DNA of 64,000 nt from Ascidiaceihabitans sp034111945 (GCA_047626725.1 JBLHSG010000016.1:1-64000), one strand, 5' to 3'. Counted from the first letter of the stretch, positions 36,689 through 46,367 are shown. Translations and numbers: made by a program. The notes: generated by a model from the sequence alone, not told the origin.

Positions 36689-36884
36689 CTGTCTTCTCCG
36701 TTTTTGACCGTCATCAGGTCGCAATGAAGGGTTCACCGTTTAAAAGTAACCCCGTAGTGACTATATCTCTTTTAAGTCCTCTTGACGCAAGGCTAGGAGC
36801 ATGACCAAGGTCGTTTATTCTGCCGTTATGGCAACCACGCTGAGCCTGCCCCGGGGTACGCTCCTCGATACAGGATAAGCCGCG

Positions 36885-37910
36885 ATGTCAAATCCGCGCA
36901 CGGTCTCGGCCCCGGGGATGTCCCCGAACAAAGCTGACGCTCTGAATGACAAGCCGAAACGCTATGTTTTTGTCTTGCTCGATAATTTTACACTTTTGTG
37001 TTTTTCCGCCGCTTTAGAAAGCCTGCGCATTGCCAACCGAATGGCCGGACGCACGGTCTATGAATGGCGGGTGATTGGCGAGGGTGGCGAATTCGTCAAA
37101 TCCTCGGCTGGGGCGTGGTTCAAGCTGGATGGCGACCTAGAAGAACTGACACGCGATGACACCGTGATGATTTGCGGCGGCATTGATGTTCAAAATTCGA
37201 CCACCAAAAGACTGTTGAACTGGCTGCGCCGCGAGGCCCGCAAAGGTGTGACAATGGCCGGTCTGTGCACCGCCGCCTACACGCTGGGCAAAGCTGGGCT
37301 GCTGGATGGTAAAAAGGCGACGATTCACTGGGAAAATCAGGACAGCTTTGCCGAGGAATTCCTCGAAGTCGAGCTGACAAAGTCGGTTTTTGTCGTTGAT
37401 GGCGCGCGATTGACCACAGCTGGTGGCACGTCGTCGATCGATTTGATGCTAAAACTGATCGCGGATCACATGGGCGAGGATTTGGCCAATTCGGTGGCTG
37501 ACCAGTTGATTTATTCGTCCATTCGTACGGATCAAGACACCCAACGCCTGTCTGTGCCAACACGTATTGGCGTGCGCCACCCGAAATTGTCGCAAGTCAT
37601 TCAGATCATGGAAAGCAACATCGAAGAGCCGATCAGCCCGTCGATTTTGGCCAAAGATGTCGGCATGTCGACCCGCCAGTTGGAACGGCTGTTTCGCCGC
37701 TATCTGAACCGGTCACCCAAACGGTACTACATGGAATTGCGCCTGCAAAAGGCCCGCAATTTGCTGATGCAAACCGACATGAGCGTGATTAACGTGGCCC
37801 TTGCCTGTGGCTTTGCCTCGCCCTCGCATTTTTCCAAATGTTACCGTGCGCATTACGACACAACACCCTACCGCGAACGTGGCAGTCACGCAGGCCGTTT
37901 GTCTATTTAG
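36885..37910 (+). CDS. GlxA/GbdR-like AraC-family transcriptional regulator
   Basis: The 341-residue protein joins a DJ-1/PfpI-like domain (about 25-200; the elbow AGLCTAAYTLGKAG keeps a cysteine) to a C-terminal AraC DNA-binding domain (about 235-335; PSILAKDVGMSTRQLERLFRRYLNRSPKRYYMELRL and INVALACGFASPSHFSKCYRAHY). The whole resembles GbdR, which governs glycine-betaine catabolism, and related amino-acid regulators. No target gene is adjacent, so the effector is unclear. A 25-codon frame precedes it closely. Confidence 0.85.
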   Translation: MSNPRTVSAPGMSPNKADALNDKPKRYVFVLLDNFTLLCFSAALESLRIANRMAGRTVYEWRVIGEGGEFVKSSAGAWFKLDGDLEELTRDDTVMICGGIDVQNSTTKRLLNWLRREARKGVTMAGLCTAAYTLGKAGLLDGKKATIHWENQDSFAEEFLEVELTKSVFVVDGARLTTAGGTSSIDLMLKLIADHMGEDLANSVADQLIYSSIRTDQDTQRLSVPTRIGVRHPKLSQVIQIMESNIEEPISPSILAKDVGMSTRQLERLFRRYLNRSPKRYYMELRLQKARNLLMQTDMSVINVALACGFASPSHFSKCYRAHYDTTPYRERGSHAGRLSI

Positions 37911-37927
37911 CGTTCGTTATCATGGCG

Positions 37928-39022
37928 TTATCGGCTGATCTTGTACAAGACCCCGTCGCCAGCGCTTAGAAACCAGATCGACCCGTCGCTGGCCTGTTGA
38001 ATGTCACGCACGCGGTTGGTTTGGTCGTTTTGCAGCCGCTCGACCTCTTGAACCGCACCGTTTTGGGGGCGCAGTCGACTGATCATATCAAACTTTAGGC
38101 TGCCAACCAGAATATCGCCCTGCCATTCGGGAAACATTTGCCCAGAATAAACCAGCAATCCGGACGGCGCGATCGATGGGTCCCAATAGTGTTGTGGCTG
38201 CTGCATGCCGTTTTTGGCCACGCCGTCGCCGATTTTACGGCCCGAATAATGCACACCGTAGCTGATCACCGGCCAGCCATAGTTCGCGCCGGTTTCGATC
38301 TTGTTCACCTCGTCGCCGCCTTTGGCCCCGTGTTCCGCTGTCCAAAGTGTGCCGTTTGCGTCCAGCCCGGCCCCTTGCGGATTGCGGTGCCCGAAGGAAT
38401 AGATTTCCGGCGCGATGCCGTGTTGGCCAAGAAACGGATTGTCCCTTGGCACCGATCCATCGCGATTGATGCGCACGATTGATCCGTTGTGATTGCTGCG
38501 GTCCTGCGCAGACGGGCGATCGCCGCGATCCCCGATGGTGACAAATAGCGTGCCGTCCAATGCCTCGACCACGCGCGATCCGAAATGACGACCGGTTCGA
38601 CCAACGGGCGCGCTTTGAAACAGATCGGTCAAGCCTGTCAGCGATTTGCCGTCTTTACTAAGCCGCGCGCGCGCGAGGGTTGTTCCACCACCTTGGGGCT
38701 GTGCCTTTGTGTAGGTTAAAAACAGTGTGCGACTGGTTGCAAAATCACGCGCCAAAGTGACATCCAGCAAACCGCCCTGCCCGTCAGCCCGCACTACAGG
38801 CGTATTCGCAACCACGTGCCGTGCGCCGTCTTTGATCAACAGCAGTTCACCGTCGCGTTCCGTCACCAGCACCGATCCGTCGGGCAATTGCGCAAAGGCC
38901 CACGGCGTATCAAGGCCCTGAACCACCGGATCAACCCGCATCGTTCCCAATGAAGTTTCCAGCGCAATTGCGGGAGATGCGATTCCCACGCCTGCAAAGA
39001 TCAAAGTCAAATATTTGAACAT
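37928..39022 (-). CDS. PQQ-dependent sugar dehydrogenase-like beta-propeller protein (YliI type)
   Basis: From the ATG at 39022 (AGGAG 6 nt before) the protein has 364 residues with a signal peptide (MFKYLTLIFAGVGIASPAIA), so it acts in the periplasm. It is a six-bladed propeller of the soluble aldose sugar dehydrogenase family: LDTPWAFAQLPDGSVLVTERDG, VTIGDRGDRPSAQD, FGHRNPQGAG, AEHGAKGGDEVN and NYGWPV. These carry the expected PQQ- and calcium-site residues. Its electron acceptor is unknown. Confidence 0.88.
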   Translation of the reverse strand: MFKYLTLIFAGVGIASPAIALETSLGTMRVDPVVQGLDTPWAFAQLPDGSVLVTERDGELLLIKDGARHVVANTPVVRADGQGGLLDVTLARDFATSRTLFLTYTKAQPQGGGTTLARARLSKDGKSLTGLTDLFQSAPVGRTGRHFGSRVVEALDGTLFVTIGDRGDRPSAQDRSNHNGSIVRINRDGSVPRDNPFLGQHGIAPEIYSFGHRNPQGAGLDANGTLWTAEHGAKGGDEVNKIETGANYGWPVISYGVHYSGRKIGDGVAKNGMQQPQHYWDPSIAPSGLLVYSGQMFPEWQGDILVGSLKFDMISRLRPQNGAVQEVERLQNDQTNRVRDIQQASDGSIWFLSAGDGVLYKISR

Positions 39023-39179
39023 GTTCCGCTCCTGATGCCACAATAAGGAAATAGGGTTGTTTTTCCCCCAAACCAGAGGACAAACGGTAAGTAATGTGTG
39101 ATTTATTGTACTTTTCTTTTATTCGGCACCGCCGTAGTCTGACCAACAGGACATGAGATCCGACAAGGGAGAGACCAAC

Positions 39180-40376
39180 ATGAAAAAACTACTTACAGCC
39201 ACAGCGGCAACAGCACTGATGGCAGGCGCAGCATTCGCTGGCGGCCATGGAAAAGAAGTCAAAATCGGCGTAATCTTGGGCTTTACGGGCCCGTTAGAAT
39301 CCATCACCCCAGCCATGGGTGCCGGCGCTGAAATGGCGATGGCCGAAGTTACGGCGTCTGGCATGTTGCTGGATGCTGCCAAGGTAATCTCGGTACGCGC
39401 AGACAGCACGTGCATCGATTCCGGTGCCGCAACAGCCGCAGCCGAACGTCTGGTAACAGCCGAAAAAGTTGACGCAATCATGGGCGCTGACTGCTCTGGT
39501 GTGACCGGTGCAATCTTGCAAAACGTCGCCCGCGCAAACGGCATTGTTATGGTATCGCCATCCGCGACATCCCCTGGCCTGTCCACTGCAGAAGACGACG
39601 GCTTGTTCTTCCGCACGGCACCATCTGATGCACGCCAAGGCGTGATCATGACGAACATCTTGCAAGATCGTGGCGTCAAAGAAGTTGCTTTGACATACAC
39701 CAACAACGACTACGGCAAAGGTTTGGCCGATGCGTTCCAAGCATCATTCGAAGCAGCCGGCGGTACAGTCACAATCTCCGCAGCACACGAAGACGGCAAA
39801 GCAGACTATTCTGCTGAAGTTGGTTCATTGGCATCTGCCGGTGGCGAAGTTCTGGTTGTTGCAGGTTACGTTGACCAAGGTGGTTCCGGCGTGATCCGCG
39901 CTGCAATCGACACAGGCGCATTTGACACATTCTACGTGCCAGATGGCATGGTTGGTGCCAAATTGAACGAAAACTTTGGCGCAGAAATGAACGGTTCTTA
40001 TGGCGCATATCCAGGCACAGACAGTGCTGGTGCGGCAACGTTCGTTGAATTGGCCAAAGCAGCCGGTTTTGAAGGCACAGGCGCATTTGCACCAGAAAGC
40101 TATGACGCAGCCGCGTTGATCATGCTGGCGATGCAAGCCGCAGATTCCAAAGACTCTGCTGACTTCAAAGACCACATCATGGACGTTGCAAACGCACCTG
40201 GCGTTGAAATCTTCCCTGGTGAATTGGCCAAAGGTTTGGAACTGCTGAAAGCCGGCACAGACATCGACTATGTTGGTGCATCTGCTGTTGAATTGATTGG
40301 TGGCGGCGAGTCTGCTGGCAACTACCAAGAAGTCGAATTCAAAGACGGCGTGTATTCCACAATCGGTTACCGCTAA
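39180..40376 (+). CDS. Branched-chain amino acid/amide ABC transporter, binding protein (LivJ/K type)
   Basis: From the ATG at 39180 (GGGAG upstream) it has 398 residues with a signal peptide (MKKLLTATAATALMAGAAFA). It is a type I periplasmic binding protein: VKIGVILGFTGPLESITPAM, AIMGADCSGVTGAI, FRTAPSDARQGVIMTNIL and FAPESYDAAALIMLAM. Codons in the gene are unusually uniform (many GCA, GGC, AAA), consistent with high expression. A GAAA-tetraloop hairpin follows and the transporter genes come next. The ligand is a hydrophobic amino acid, amide or similar; it cannot be named from sequence. Confidence 0.88.
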   Translation: MKKLLTATAATALMAGAAFAGGHGKEVKIGVILGFTGPLESITPAMGAGAEMAMAEVTASGMLLDAAKVISVRADSTCIDSGAATAAAERLVTAEKVDAIMGADCSGVTGAILQNVARANGIVMVSPSATSPGLSTAEDDGLFFRTAPSDARQGVIMTNILQDRGVKEVALTYTNNDYGKGLADAFQASFEAAGGTVTISAAHEDGKADYSAEVGSLASAGGEVLVVAGYVDQGGSGVIRAAIDTGAFDTFYVPDGMVGAKLNENFGAEMNGSYGAYPGTDSAGAATFVELAKAAGFEGTGAFAPESYDAAALIMLAMQAADSKDSADFKDHIMDVANAPGVEIFPGELAKGLELLKAGTDIDYVGASAVELIGGGESAGNYQEVEFKDGVYSTIGYR

Positions 40377-40397
40377 ATCCGAGCGATAAATCTGGAG

Positions 40398-40421
40398 CAG
40401 CCCAAGGGAAACTTTGGGCTG
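40398..40421 (+). terminator. GAAA-tetraloop hairpin after the binding-protein gene
   Basis: CAGCCCAAGG and CTTTGGGCTG form a 10-bp stem with one wobble closed by a GAAA loop, followed by TTTC. It probably stabilises the upstream message and lowers read-through into the transporter genes. Confidence 0.6.
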
Positions 40422-40491
40422 TTTCAATGAGATAGGATCCACTGTTAAAGTGGCAAGCTGCGAAAAGTAGCAAAATTCGGGGGAATTGCTG

Positions 40492-41274
40492 ATGATCGTC
40501 GTCAATGACGTTCACAAGAGCTTTGGCGGTTTTAAAGCCGTTGATGGCGCGAGCCTGTCGATCGCTGAAAAGTCGATTACAGGGCTCATTGGTCCAAACG
40601 GGGCCGGAAAAACCACATTGTTTAACGTGATCGCCGGGGTACTGCCCCCGTCGTCTGGATCCGTGACAATGGCGGGCGAGGACATCACGGGCCTGCCCCC
40701 ACATGAATTATTTCACAAGGGATTGCTGCGCACGTTTCAGATCGCGCACGAGTTTTCCTCGATGACTTGCCGCGAGAACCTGATGATGGTGCCTGGTGGA
40801 CAATCAGGCGAAACGCTTTGGAACACATGGTTCGGGCGCAAACGCATCGCGGATGAAGAACGCGCATTGGCTGCAAAAGCCGATGAGGTTCTGGAATTCC
40901 TGACTGTTGAACATTTGGCCGATCACAAGGCCGGTCAGGTATCTGGCGGCCAGAAAAAGCTGCTGGAACTGGGGCGCACCATGATGGTCGACGCCAAGAT
41001 CGTGTTTCTGGACGAAGTTGGCGCAGGCGTAAACCGCACCCTGCTGAACACCATTGGTGATGCGATTTTGCGTCTGAACCAAGAACGCGATTACACCTTT
41101 GTGGTCATTGAACACGACATGGATTTCATCGGGCGCATTTGTGATCCGGTGATTTGTATGGCCGAAGGCAAGGTTTTGGCTCAAGGCACCTTGGCCGAGA
41201 TCAAGGCCAACGAACAAGTGATCGAAGCGTACCTTGGCACTGGCCTGAAGAACAAAGAACAGGTGGGTGCATAA
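40492..41274 (+). CDS. livG: Branched-chain amino acid-type ABC transporter ATPase (LivG)
   Basis: The 260-residue ATPase has Walker A GPNGAGKTT, signature VSGGQKKLLELGR, Walker B IVFLDEVGAGVN and switch His in VIEHDMDFIG. The start at the ATG 40492 follows GGGGGAA; a TTG two codons earlier is less likely. The LDEVGAGVN box has Val where most LivG proteins have Pro (DEPxAGxN), a mild difference. It is the first gene after the binding protein and overlaps livF by 1 nt. Confidence 0.9.
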   Translation: MIVVNDVHKSFGGFKAVDGASLSIAEKSITGLIGPNGAGKTTLFNVIAGVLPPSSGSVTMAGEDITGLPPHELFHKGLLRTFQIAHEFSSMTCRENLMMVPGGQSGETLWNTWFGRKRIADEERALAAKADEVLEFLTVEHLADHKAGQVSGGQKKLLELGRTMMVDAKIVFLDEVGAGVNRTLLNTIGDAILRLNQERDYTFVVIEHDMDFIGRICDPVICMAEGKVLAQGTLAEIKANEQVIEAYLGTGLKNKEQVGA

Positions 41275-41987
41275 TGGCTGAACCATTTTTGATCGGCGAC
41301 ATGATGACGGGCGGCTACGGCGCTGGCCCTGACATTTTGCACGACTGTACAATTGCCGTAAACAAAGGCGAGATTGCCGTGATTGTTGGCCCGAACGGCG
41401 CTGGCAAATCCACCGCAATGAAGGCTGTGTTTGGCATGCTGGATGTGCGCAAAGGCGCTGTGCGTTTGGACGGTGTGGATATCACATCGCTGTCGCCTCA
41501 AGATCGTGTGGTTCAGGGGATGGGCTTTGTGCCGCAGACCTCGAACATCTTTACGTCGATGACCGTCGAGGAAAACCTCGAAATGGGTGCCTTTATCCGG
41601 CGCGATGAAATTTCGGATACGATGGCGCAGATTTACGATCTGTTCCCGATCCTCAAGGAAAAGCGCAATCAGGCGGCGGGCGAATTGTCTGGCGGACAAC
41701 GTCAGCAAGTCGCCGTTGGTCGCGCGTTGATGACCCAGCCCAAGGTTTTGATGCTGGATGAACCAACAGCCGGTGTATCGCCGATCGTCATGGACGAATT
41801 GTTTGACCGCATCATCGAGGTCGCCCGCACAGGCATTCCGATTTTGATGGTTGAACAGAACGCCCGACAAGCACTTGAAATCGCTGACAAAGGTTACGTT
41901 CTGGTTCAGGGCCGCAATGCGTTTACGGGGACAGGCCGCGAATTGCTGAACGATCCCGAAGTGCGCAAATCGTTTTTGGGGGGCTGA
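41274..41987 (+). CDS. livF: Branched-chain amino acid-type ABC transporter ATPase (LivF)
   Basis: The 237-residue ATPase has Walker A GPNGAGKST, signature LSGGQRQQVAVGRAL, Walker B VLMLDEPTAGVSP and VEQNARQALEIADKGYVL, the hallmark of LivF. Its ATG shares the A of the livG TAA stop (TAATG). It pairs with LivG to drive the LivH-LivM permease. An unrelated acetyltransferase gene follows 1 bp later. Confidence 0.92.
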   Translation: MAEPFLIGDMMTGGYGAGPDILHDCTIAVNKGEIAVIVGPNGAGKSTAMKAVFGMLDVRKGAVRLDGVDITSLSPQDRVVQGMGFVPQTSNIFTSMTVEENLEMGAFIRRDEISDTMAQIYDLFPILKEKRNQAAGELSGGQRQQVAVGRALMTQPKVLMLDEPTAGVSPIVMDELFDRIIEVARTGIPILMVEQNARQALEIADKGYVLVQGRNAFTGTGRELLNDPEVRKSFLGG

Positions 41988-41988
41988 T

Positions 41989-42447
41989 ATGGGAACTGTA
42001 AACATCCGCCTTGGCGACGCCATAGAACCGGTGGCACAGGAATTACTCGGCGCAAGCCACGCGCTTATGCAAAGTATGTTCCCGTCGACTGCAAACCACT
42101 TTCTGTCGATTGAAGAACTGCGCGCCCAGCACATCAAATTTTGGCTCGCCGAGACGGACAGTGAAACAGTCGGCTGCGCGGCCCTCGCAACACAGCAAGA
42201 CTACGGCGAGGTCAAATCGATGTTTGTGGCCCCAGCCGGTCGCGGCAAAGGTGTCGCAGCTAAATTATTGGAAAACCTGATCGCCCAAGCCCGCGCGGAC
42301 GACTTAGCGTGTTTGAGGCTCGAAACTGGCACAGGCCTTGACGCTGCCCACCGGCTTTATGAGCGGTACAACTTTGTCGACCGTGAGGCATTTGGAACTT
42401 ACGTTGTTGACGCGCCTTACAGCCGTTACATGGAGCTTGCGCTATGA
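41989..42447 (+). CDS. GNAT-family N-acetyltransferase embedded in the liv operon
   Basis: The 152-residue protein has the GNAT fold: beta-4 VKSMFVAPAGRG and the acetyl-CoA loop RGKGVAAKLLENLIAQA, then a LETGTGLDAAHRLYERYNFV segment typical of small-molecule acetyltransferases. It starts 1 bp after livF and overlaps livH by 4 nt (ATGA), so it must be cotranscribed and co-translated with the transporter. The location suggests it acetylates the imported compound or a derivative; that is inference. Confidence 0.82.
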   Translation: MGTVNIRLGDAIEPVAQELLGASHALMQSMFPSTANHFLSIEELRAQHIKFWLAETDSETVGCAALATQQDYGEVKSMFVAPAGRGKGVAAKLLENLIAQARADDLACLRLETGTGLDAAHRLYERYNFVDREAFGTYVVDAPYSRYMELAL

Positions 42448-43457
42448 TTGATGTCCTAAACGCCCTCGTGGCCTTTACCAACTTTGTGTTCATCCCGGCC
42501 ACCGCCTATGGCGCGCAGCTGGCGCTTGGTGCGCTTGGCGTCACGTTGATTTACAGCATCTTGCGGTTCTCGAACTTTGCGCATGGTGACACCATGGCGT
42601 TTGGCGCGATGGTCACGATCCTGTTCACATGGCTGTTCCAGTCGTGGGGCATTTCGCTGGGTCCGCTTCCGACTGCCCTGCTTGCCCTGCCCTTTGGTAT
42701 CCTTGGCTGTATGGCGCTGGTGCTGTTCACCGACCGTGTGGTGTATAAATTTTACCGCGAACAAAAGGCCAAGCCGGTGATCCTTGTGATTGTCTCGCTT
42801 GGGGTCATGTTTATCATGAACGGCCTTGTGCGTTTTATCATCGGACCAGAGGATCAGCGGTTTGCAGATGGTGAACGGTTCATCATTTCTGTGCGTGAAT
42901 TCAAAGCCTTAACCGGCCTCAAAGAAGGGTTGGCGTTTAAAACCACCCAAGGCATCACCGTGGTCACAGCCGTGATTGTTGTGATCGCATTGTTCTGGTT
43001 TTTGAACCGCACACGCACTGGTAAATCGATGCGCGCCTATTCCGACAACGAAGACCTGGCGCTGCTGTCAGGCATCAATCCCGAAAAGGTCGTGATGATC
43101 ACGTGGTTGATCGTGGCGGCATTGGCGACCATCGCAGGCACGCTGTATGGCCTTGATAAATCGTTCAAGCCATTCATCTTTTTACAGCTGTTGTTGCCGG
43201 TGTTTGCCGCTGCAATCGTTGGTGGACTTGGCAGTCCAATCGGGGCAATCGCGGGCGGTTTTGTCATCGCCTTTTCCGAGGTCATGATCACCTATGCGTG
43301 GAAAAAAGTCGCGACCTACGTGCTGCCTGATGCATGGGCACCCGACAGCCTCGTTCAGTTGTTGTCGACCGATTATAAATTTGCGGTCAGCTTTGTGATC
43401 TTGATCATTGTGCTGCTGTTCCGCCCAACAGGTCTATTCGCAGGGAAATCGGTATGA
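42444..43457 (+). CDS. livH: Branched-chain amino acid-type ABC transporter permease (LivH)
   Basis: The 337-residue permease has about eight hydrophobic helices and the LivH opening QLALGALGVTLIYSILRFSNFAHGD, plus the coupling segment MRAYSDNEDLALLSGINPEKV and GGLGSPIGAIAGGFVIAFSE. It forms the membrane channel with LivM, which it overlaps by 4 nt. Confidence 0.92.
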   Translation: MIDVLNALVAFTNFVFIPATAYGAQLALGALGVTLIYSILRFSNFAHGDTMAFGAMVTILFTWLFQSWGISLGPLPTALLALPFGILGCMALVLFTDRVVYKFYREQKAKPVILVIVSLGVMFIMNGLVRFIIGPEDQRFADGERFIISVREFKALTGLKEGLAFKTTQGITVVTAVIVVIALFWFLNRTRTGKSMRAYSDNEDLALLSGINPEKVVMITWLIVAALATIAGTLYGLDKSFKPFIFLQLLLPVFAAAIVGGLGSPIGAIAGGFVIAFSEVMITYAWKKVATYVLPDAWAPDSLVQLLSTDYKFAVSFVILIIVLLFRPTGLFAGKSV

Positions 43458-44758
43458 CGGATACAAATCGCAATATTCTGTATTTCGCACTGGTCGGGCT
43501 ACTGATCCTGTCGACCGGATTTTTCTACAGTTGGAACACGGCGTTGTTTGTCCTGAACTTTGGACTGATCAGCGCGGTGATGTCGCTGGGCGTGAACCTT
43601 CAGTGGGGGTTTGCGGGGCTGTTTAACGTTGGCATCATGGGCTTTGTGGCCCTTGGTGGGTTGGCGACGGTTTTGGTATCAATGCCTGCGACGCCGGGTG
43701 CGTGGACGGCGGGTGGCGCTGGTGTTTTGGGCGGCTTGTTGATGGGGGCTGCGACGATTGTGGCCGCTGTGATCTTGTACACTAAAATGGCGCCGGGTCG
43801 TTGGCGTGGTGTTGCGATTTTTGCGCTGCTGGTTGTTGGTTTCTTTGTGTATCGTTCTGTTTTTGATCCCGCCGTTGCACGGGTCGAGGCCATCGATCCT
43901 GCCCTGTCCGGATATTTGGGTGGGATGAACCTGCACATTCTGGTCGCATGGCCTGTTGGTGGTATTTTGGCGGCCGCAGTTGCGTGGATGATCGGCAAAA
44001 CGGCACTTGGCCTGCGGTCTGATTATCTAGCGATTGCGACCTTGGGGATTTCGGAAATCATCATCGCGGTGATGAAAAACGAAGACTGGATGGCACGTGG
44101 CGTGAAAAACGTCTCTGGCCTGCCGCGCCCTGCCCCATACGAAGTTGATCTGCAAAAGGATGCTGGTTTTATCGACACTGCCGCCAGCTTTGGCCTTGAT
44201 CCGGTTCTGGCCTCAACCCTGTGGGTCAAAGTGATCTACGCCGGTCTGTTCAGCGTCGTTTTGGTGATCTTGTTTGTCCTCGCACAACGCGCATTGCACA
44301 GCCCGTGGGGGCGCATGATGCGCGCGATCCGTGACAATGAATTTGCCGCCGAGGCAATGGGCAAACACGTCACCGCCCGTCACTTGCAAGTGTTCGTTTT
44401 GGGCAGTGCGGTGTGTGGGATTGCCGGTGCGATGATGACCACGCTGGACGGTCAATTGACGCCGGGCACCTATCAGCCGCTGCGCTTTACCTTCCTGATC
44501 TGGGTGATGGTGATTGTTGGCGGGTCCGGTAACAATCTGGGCGCTGTTTTGGGTGGTTTCCTGATCTGGTGGCTGTGGGTGATGGTCGAACCGATGGGCA
44601 ATGCCCTGATGTATTACGTGACCTATTTCATGCCCGATGGCAGCGATCTGAAATCGCATTTGCTGGACAGCACGGCGCACATGCGATTGCTAACCATGGG
44701 GCTGGTTTTGCTGCTGGTGCTCAGGCTTAGTCCCAGGGGTTTGATCCCGGAGAAGTAA
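43454..44758 (+). CDS. livM: Branched-chain amino acid-type ABC transporter permease (LivM)
   Basis: The 434-residue permease shows SLGVNLQWGFAGLFNVGIMGF, LGLRSDYLAIATLGISEII, the coupling loop MMRAIRDNEFAAEAMGKHV and a C-terminal LVLLLVLRLSPRGLIPEK typical of LivM. It is longer than E. coli LivM mainly through extra helices near residues 70-160. Last gene of the transporter operon; a strong terminator follows directly. Confidence 0.92.
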   Translation: MTDTNRNILYFALVGLLILSTGFFYSWNTALFVLNFGLISAVMSLGVNLQWGFAGLFNVGIMGFVALGGLATVLVSMPATPGAWTAGGAGVLGGLLMGAATIVAAVILYTKMAPGRWRGVAIFALLVVGFFVYRSVFDPAVARVEAIDPALSGYLGGMNLHILVAWPVGGILAAAVAWMIGKTALGLRSDYLAIATLGISEIIIAVMKNEDWMARGVKNVSGLPRPAPYEVDLQKDAGFIDTAASFGLDPVLASTLWVKVIYAGLFSVVLVILFVLAQRALHSPWGRMMRAIRDNEFAAEAMGKHVTARHLQVFVLGSAVCGIAGAMMTTLDGQLTPGTYQPLRFTFLIWVMVIVGGSGNNLGAVLGGFLIWWLWVMVEPMGNALMYYVTYFMPDGSDLKSHLLDSTAHMRLLTMGLVLLLVLRLSPRGLIPEK

Positions 44759-44760
44759 TA

Positions 44761-44794
44761 AAAAACGGCGCCCTTTTCTAAAGGCGCCGTTTTT
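44761..44794. terminator. Intrinsic terminator after livM
   Basis: AAAAACGGCGCC and GGCGCCGTTTTT pair perfectly over 12 bp around a 10-nt loop, with a U-run. The symmetric A and T flanks let it serve the convergent DUF853 gene as well. Confidence 0.92.
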
Positions 44795-44816
44795 GTTTGT
44801 GCTGTCGACTGGTGGC

Positions 44817-46367
44817 TTAGCGGCCCCGAAACAAACTGCCCAAAATGCCGCGCACAATGCGTTTGCCTGTGGTGCCTTTTAGTTCTTTGATCACCACGGA
44901 TGCGATCGCGCCGCCGAACCCTTCGCTGGTGCGTTTGCGGGTCGCGCGCGATGTTGATCTGGTCACGCGGGTTCCCTCAAACCGTCGTCCTGCGTTAAAT
45001 TCACGAAGCGCGGGTTGGCTTTCAGCCTCAGCTTTATCCTCGGCTTTTTCGGCTTCGGCTGCGGCGTCCTGAGCCCGTTTTTGCAGGATTTCATAGGCCG
45101 ATTTTCGATCCAGCGTTTCATCATATTTGCCAGCCATATCGGACTTGGCCAAGATGTCCGCGCGTTCCGCTTTGGTGATCGGACCCAGTTGTGAGGATGG
45201 CGGGCGGATCAATGTGCGTTCCACGATCCCCGGCACACCTTTCTTTTGCAGCATCGATGTGACGGCTTCGCCGACGCCAACTTCGCGAATGGCTTCTTCG
45301 GTCGAAAAGCGCGGGTTTTCACGATAGGTTTCCGCCGCCATACGCAGTTCCTTGCGGTCTTTGGCGGTAAATGCGCGCAAGGCATGCTGGAAACGGTTGC
45401 CAAGCTGGCCCAAGATATCGTCGGGCACATCGGCCGGGTTTTGCGTGATGAAATACACCCCGACGCCTTTGGAACGGATCAAACGCGCGACCTGTTCGAC
45501 CTTGTTCACCAAGGCTTTTGGCGCGTCCTCGAACAGCAAATGGGCCTCGTCGAAAAAGAACACCAGTTTCGGTTTGTCAGGGTCGCCTACCTCGGGCAGG
45601 ACCTCGAACAGTTCGGACAACAGCCACAACAAGAACGTGGCGTACAAGCCCGGCGATCCCATCAATTTATCTGCCGCGAGCAAGTTGATCACACCGCGCC
45701 CGTCACTGTCACAGCGCATCAAATCCGCCAGTTCAAGCGCCGGTTCGCCAAACAAATTGGTGCCGCCCTGGTTTTCCAACACCAACAAACGTCGCTGGAT
45801 TGCCCCGATCGAGGCCGACGATACATTGCCGTACCGCAAGGACAGCGCCTTGGCGTTTTGACCGATCCAGACCAGCAATGCTTGGAGGTCTTTTAAATCC
45901 AACAACGGCAATCCGTCTTCGTCCGCGAGGCGAAAGGCGATGTTCACGATGCCTTCTTGGGCCTCGGACAATTCCAGCAATCGTGACAGTAACAGTGGGC
46001 CCATTTCAGCAACGGTTGTGCGCACCGGGTGCCCTTGATCGCCGAACAAATCCCAGAATGTGACCGGAAACTTGTCGTAGACATAGTCGTCAAAGCCGAT
46101 GATCCCTGCCCGTTCCATGAACGGCGTGTGCAGCTTGTGATCGGGACTGCCAGATTTGGCGAGGCCGGAAAGGTCGCCCTTTACGTCCGATAGAAACACC
46201 GGCACGCCCGCGTTCGAAAACCCTTCGGCCAGAATTTGTAAGGTCACGGTTTTACCCGTGCCTGTCGCGCCTGCGATCAGCCCATGACGGTTCGCGTATT
46301 TCAGGCTCAGCCCTTGCTGAACCCCATAGTCCTGCCCGCCGCCGCCAATAAATATCTCAGAAGTCAT
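44817..46367 (-). CDS. DUF853 (YjgR/HerA-like) ATPase
   Basis: The 516-residue protein is a FtsK/HerA-type ATPase: Walker A GATGTGKT (residues 33-40), Walker B LVFFFDEAHLLFE, and FITQNPADVPDDILGQLGNR with a likely arginine finger. The C-terminal third has a charged coiled-coil (RAQDAAAEAEKAEDKAEAE) and a basic tail. Close relatives are E. coli YjgR and archaeal HerA; the physiological role is unknown. It stands alone on the minus strand between two terminators. Confidence 0.87.
   Translation of the reverse strand: MTSEIFIGGGGQDYGVQQGLSLKYANRHGLIAGATGTGKTVTLQILAEGFSNAGVPVFLSDVKGDLSGLAKSGSPDHKLHTPFMERAGIIGFDDYVYDKFPVTFWDLFGDQGHPVRTTVAEMGPLLLSRLLELSEAQEGIVNIAFRLADEDGLPLLDLKDLQALLVWIGQNAKALSLRYGNVSSASIGAIQRRLLVLENQGGTNLFGEPALELADLMRCDSDGRGVINLLAADKLMGSPGLYATFLLWLLSELFEVLPEVGDPDKPKLVFFFDEAHLLFEDAPKALVNKVEQVARLIRSKGVGVYFITQNPADVPDDILGQLGNRFQHALRAFTAKDRKELRMAAETYRENPRFSTEEAIREVGVGEAVTSMLQKKGVPGIVERTLIRPPSSQLGPITKAERADILAKSDMAGKYDETLDRKSAYEILQKRAQDAAAEAEKAEDKAEAESQPALREFNAGRRFEGTRVTRSTSRATRKRTSEGFGGAIASVVIKELKGTTGKRIVRGILGSLFRGR

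Noticed and set aside
40486..40491. TTG start two codons before the livG ATG
   Set aside because: The ATG at 40492 has better ribosome-site spacing and the typical LivG N-terminus.
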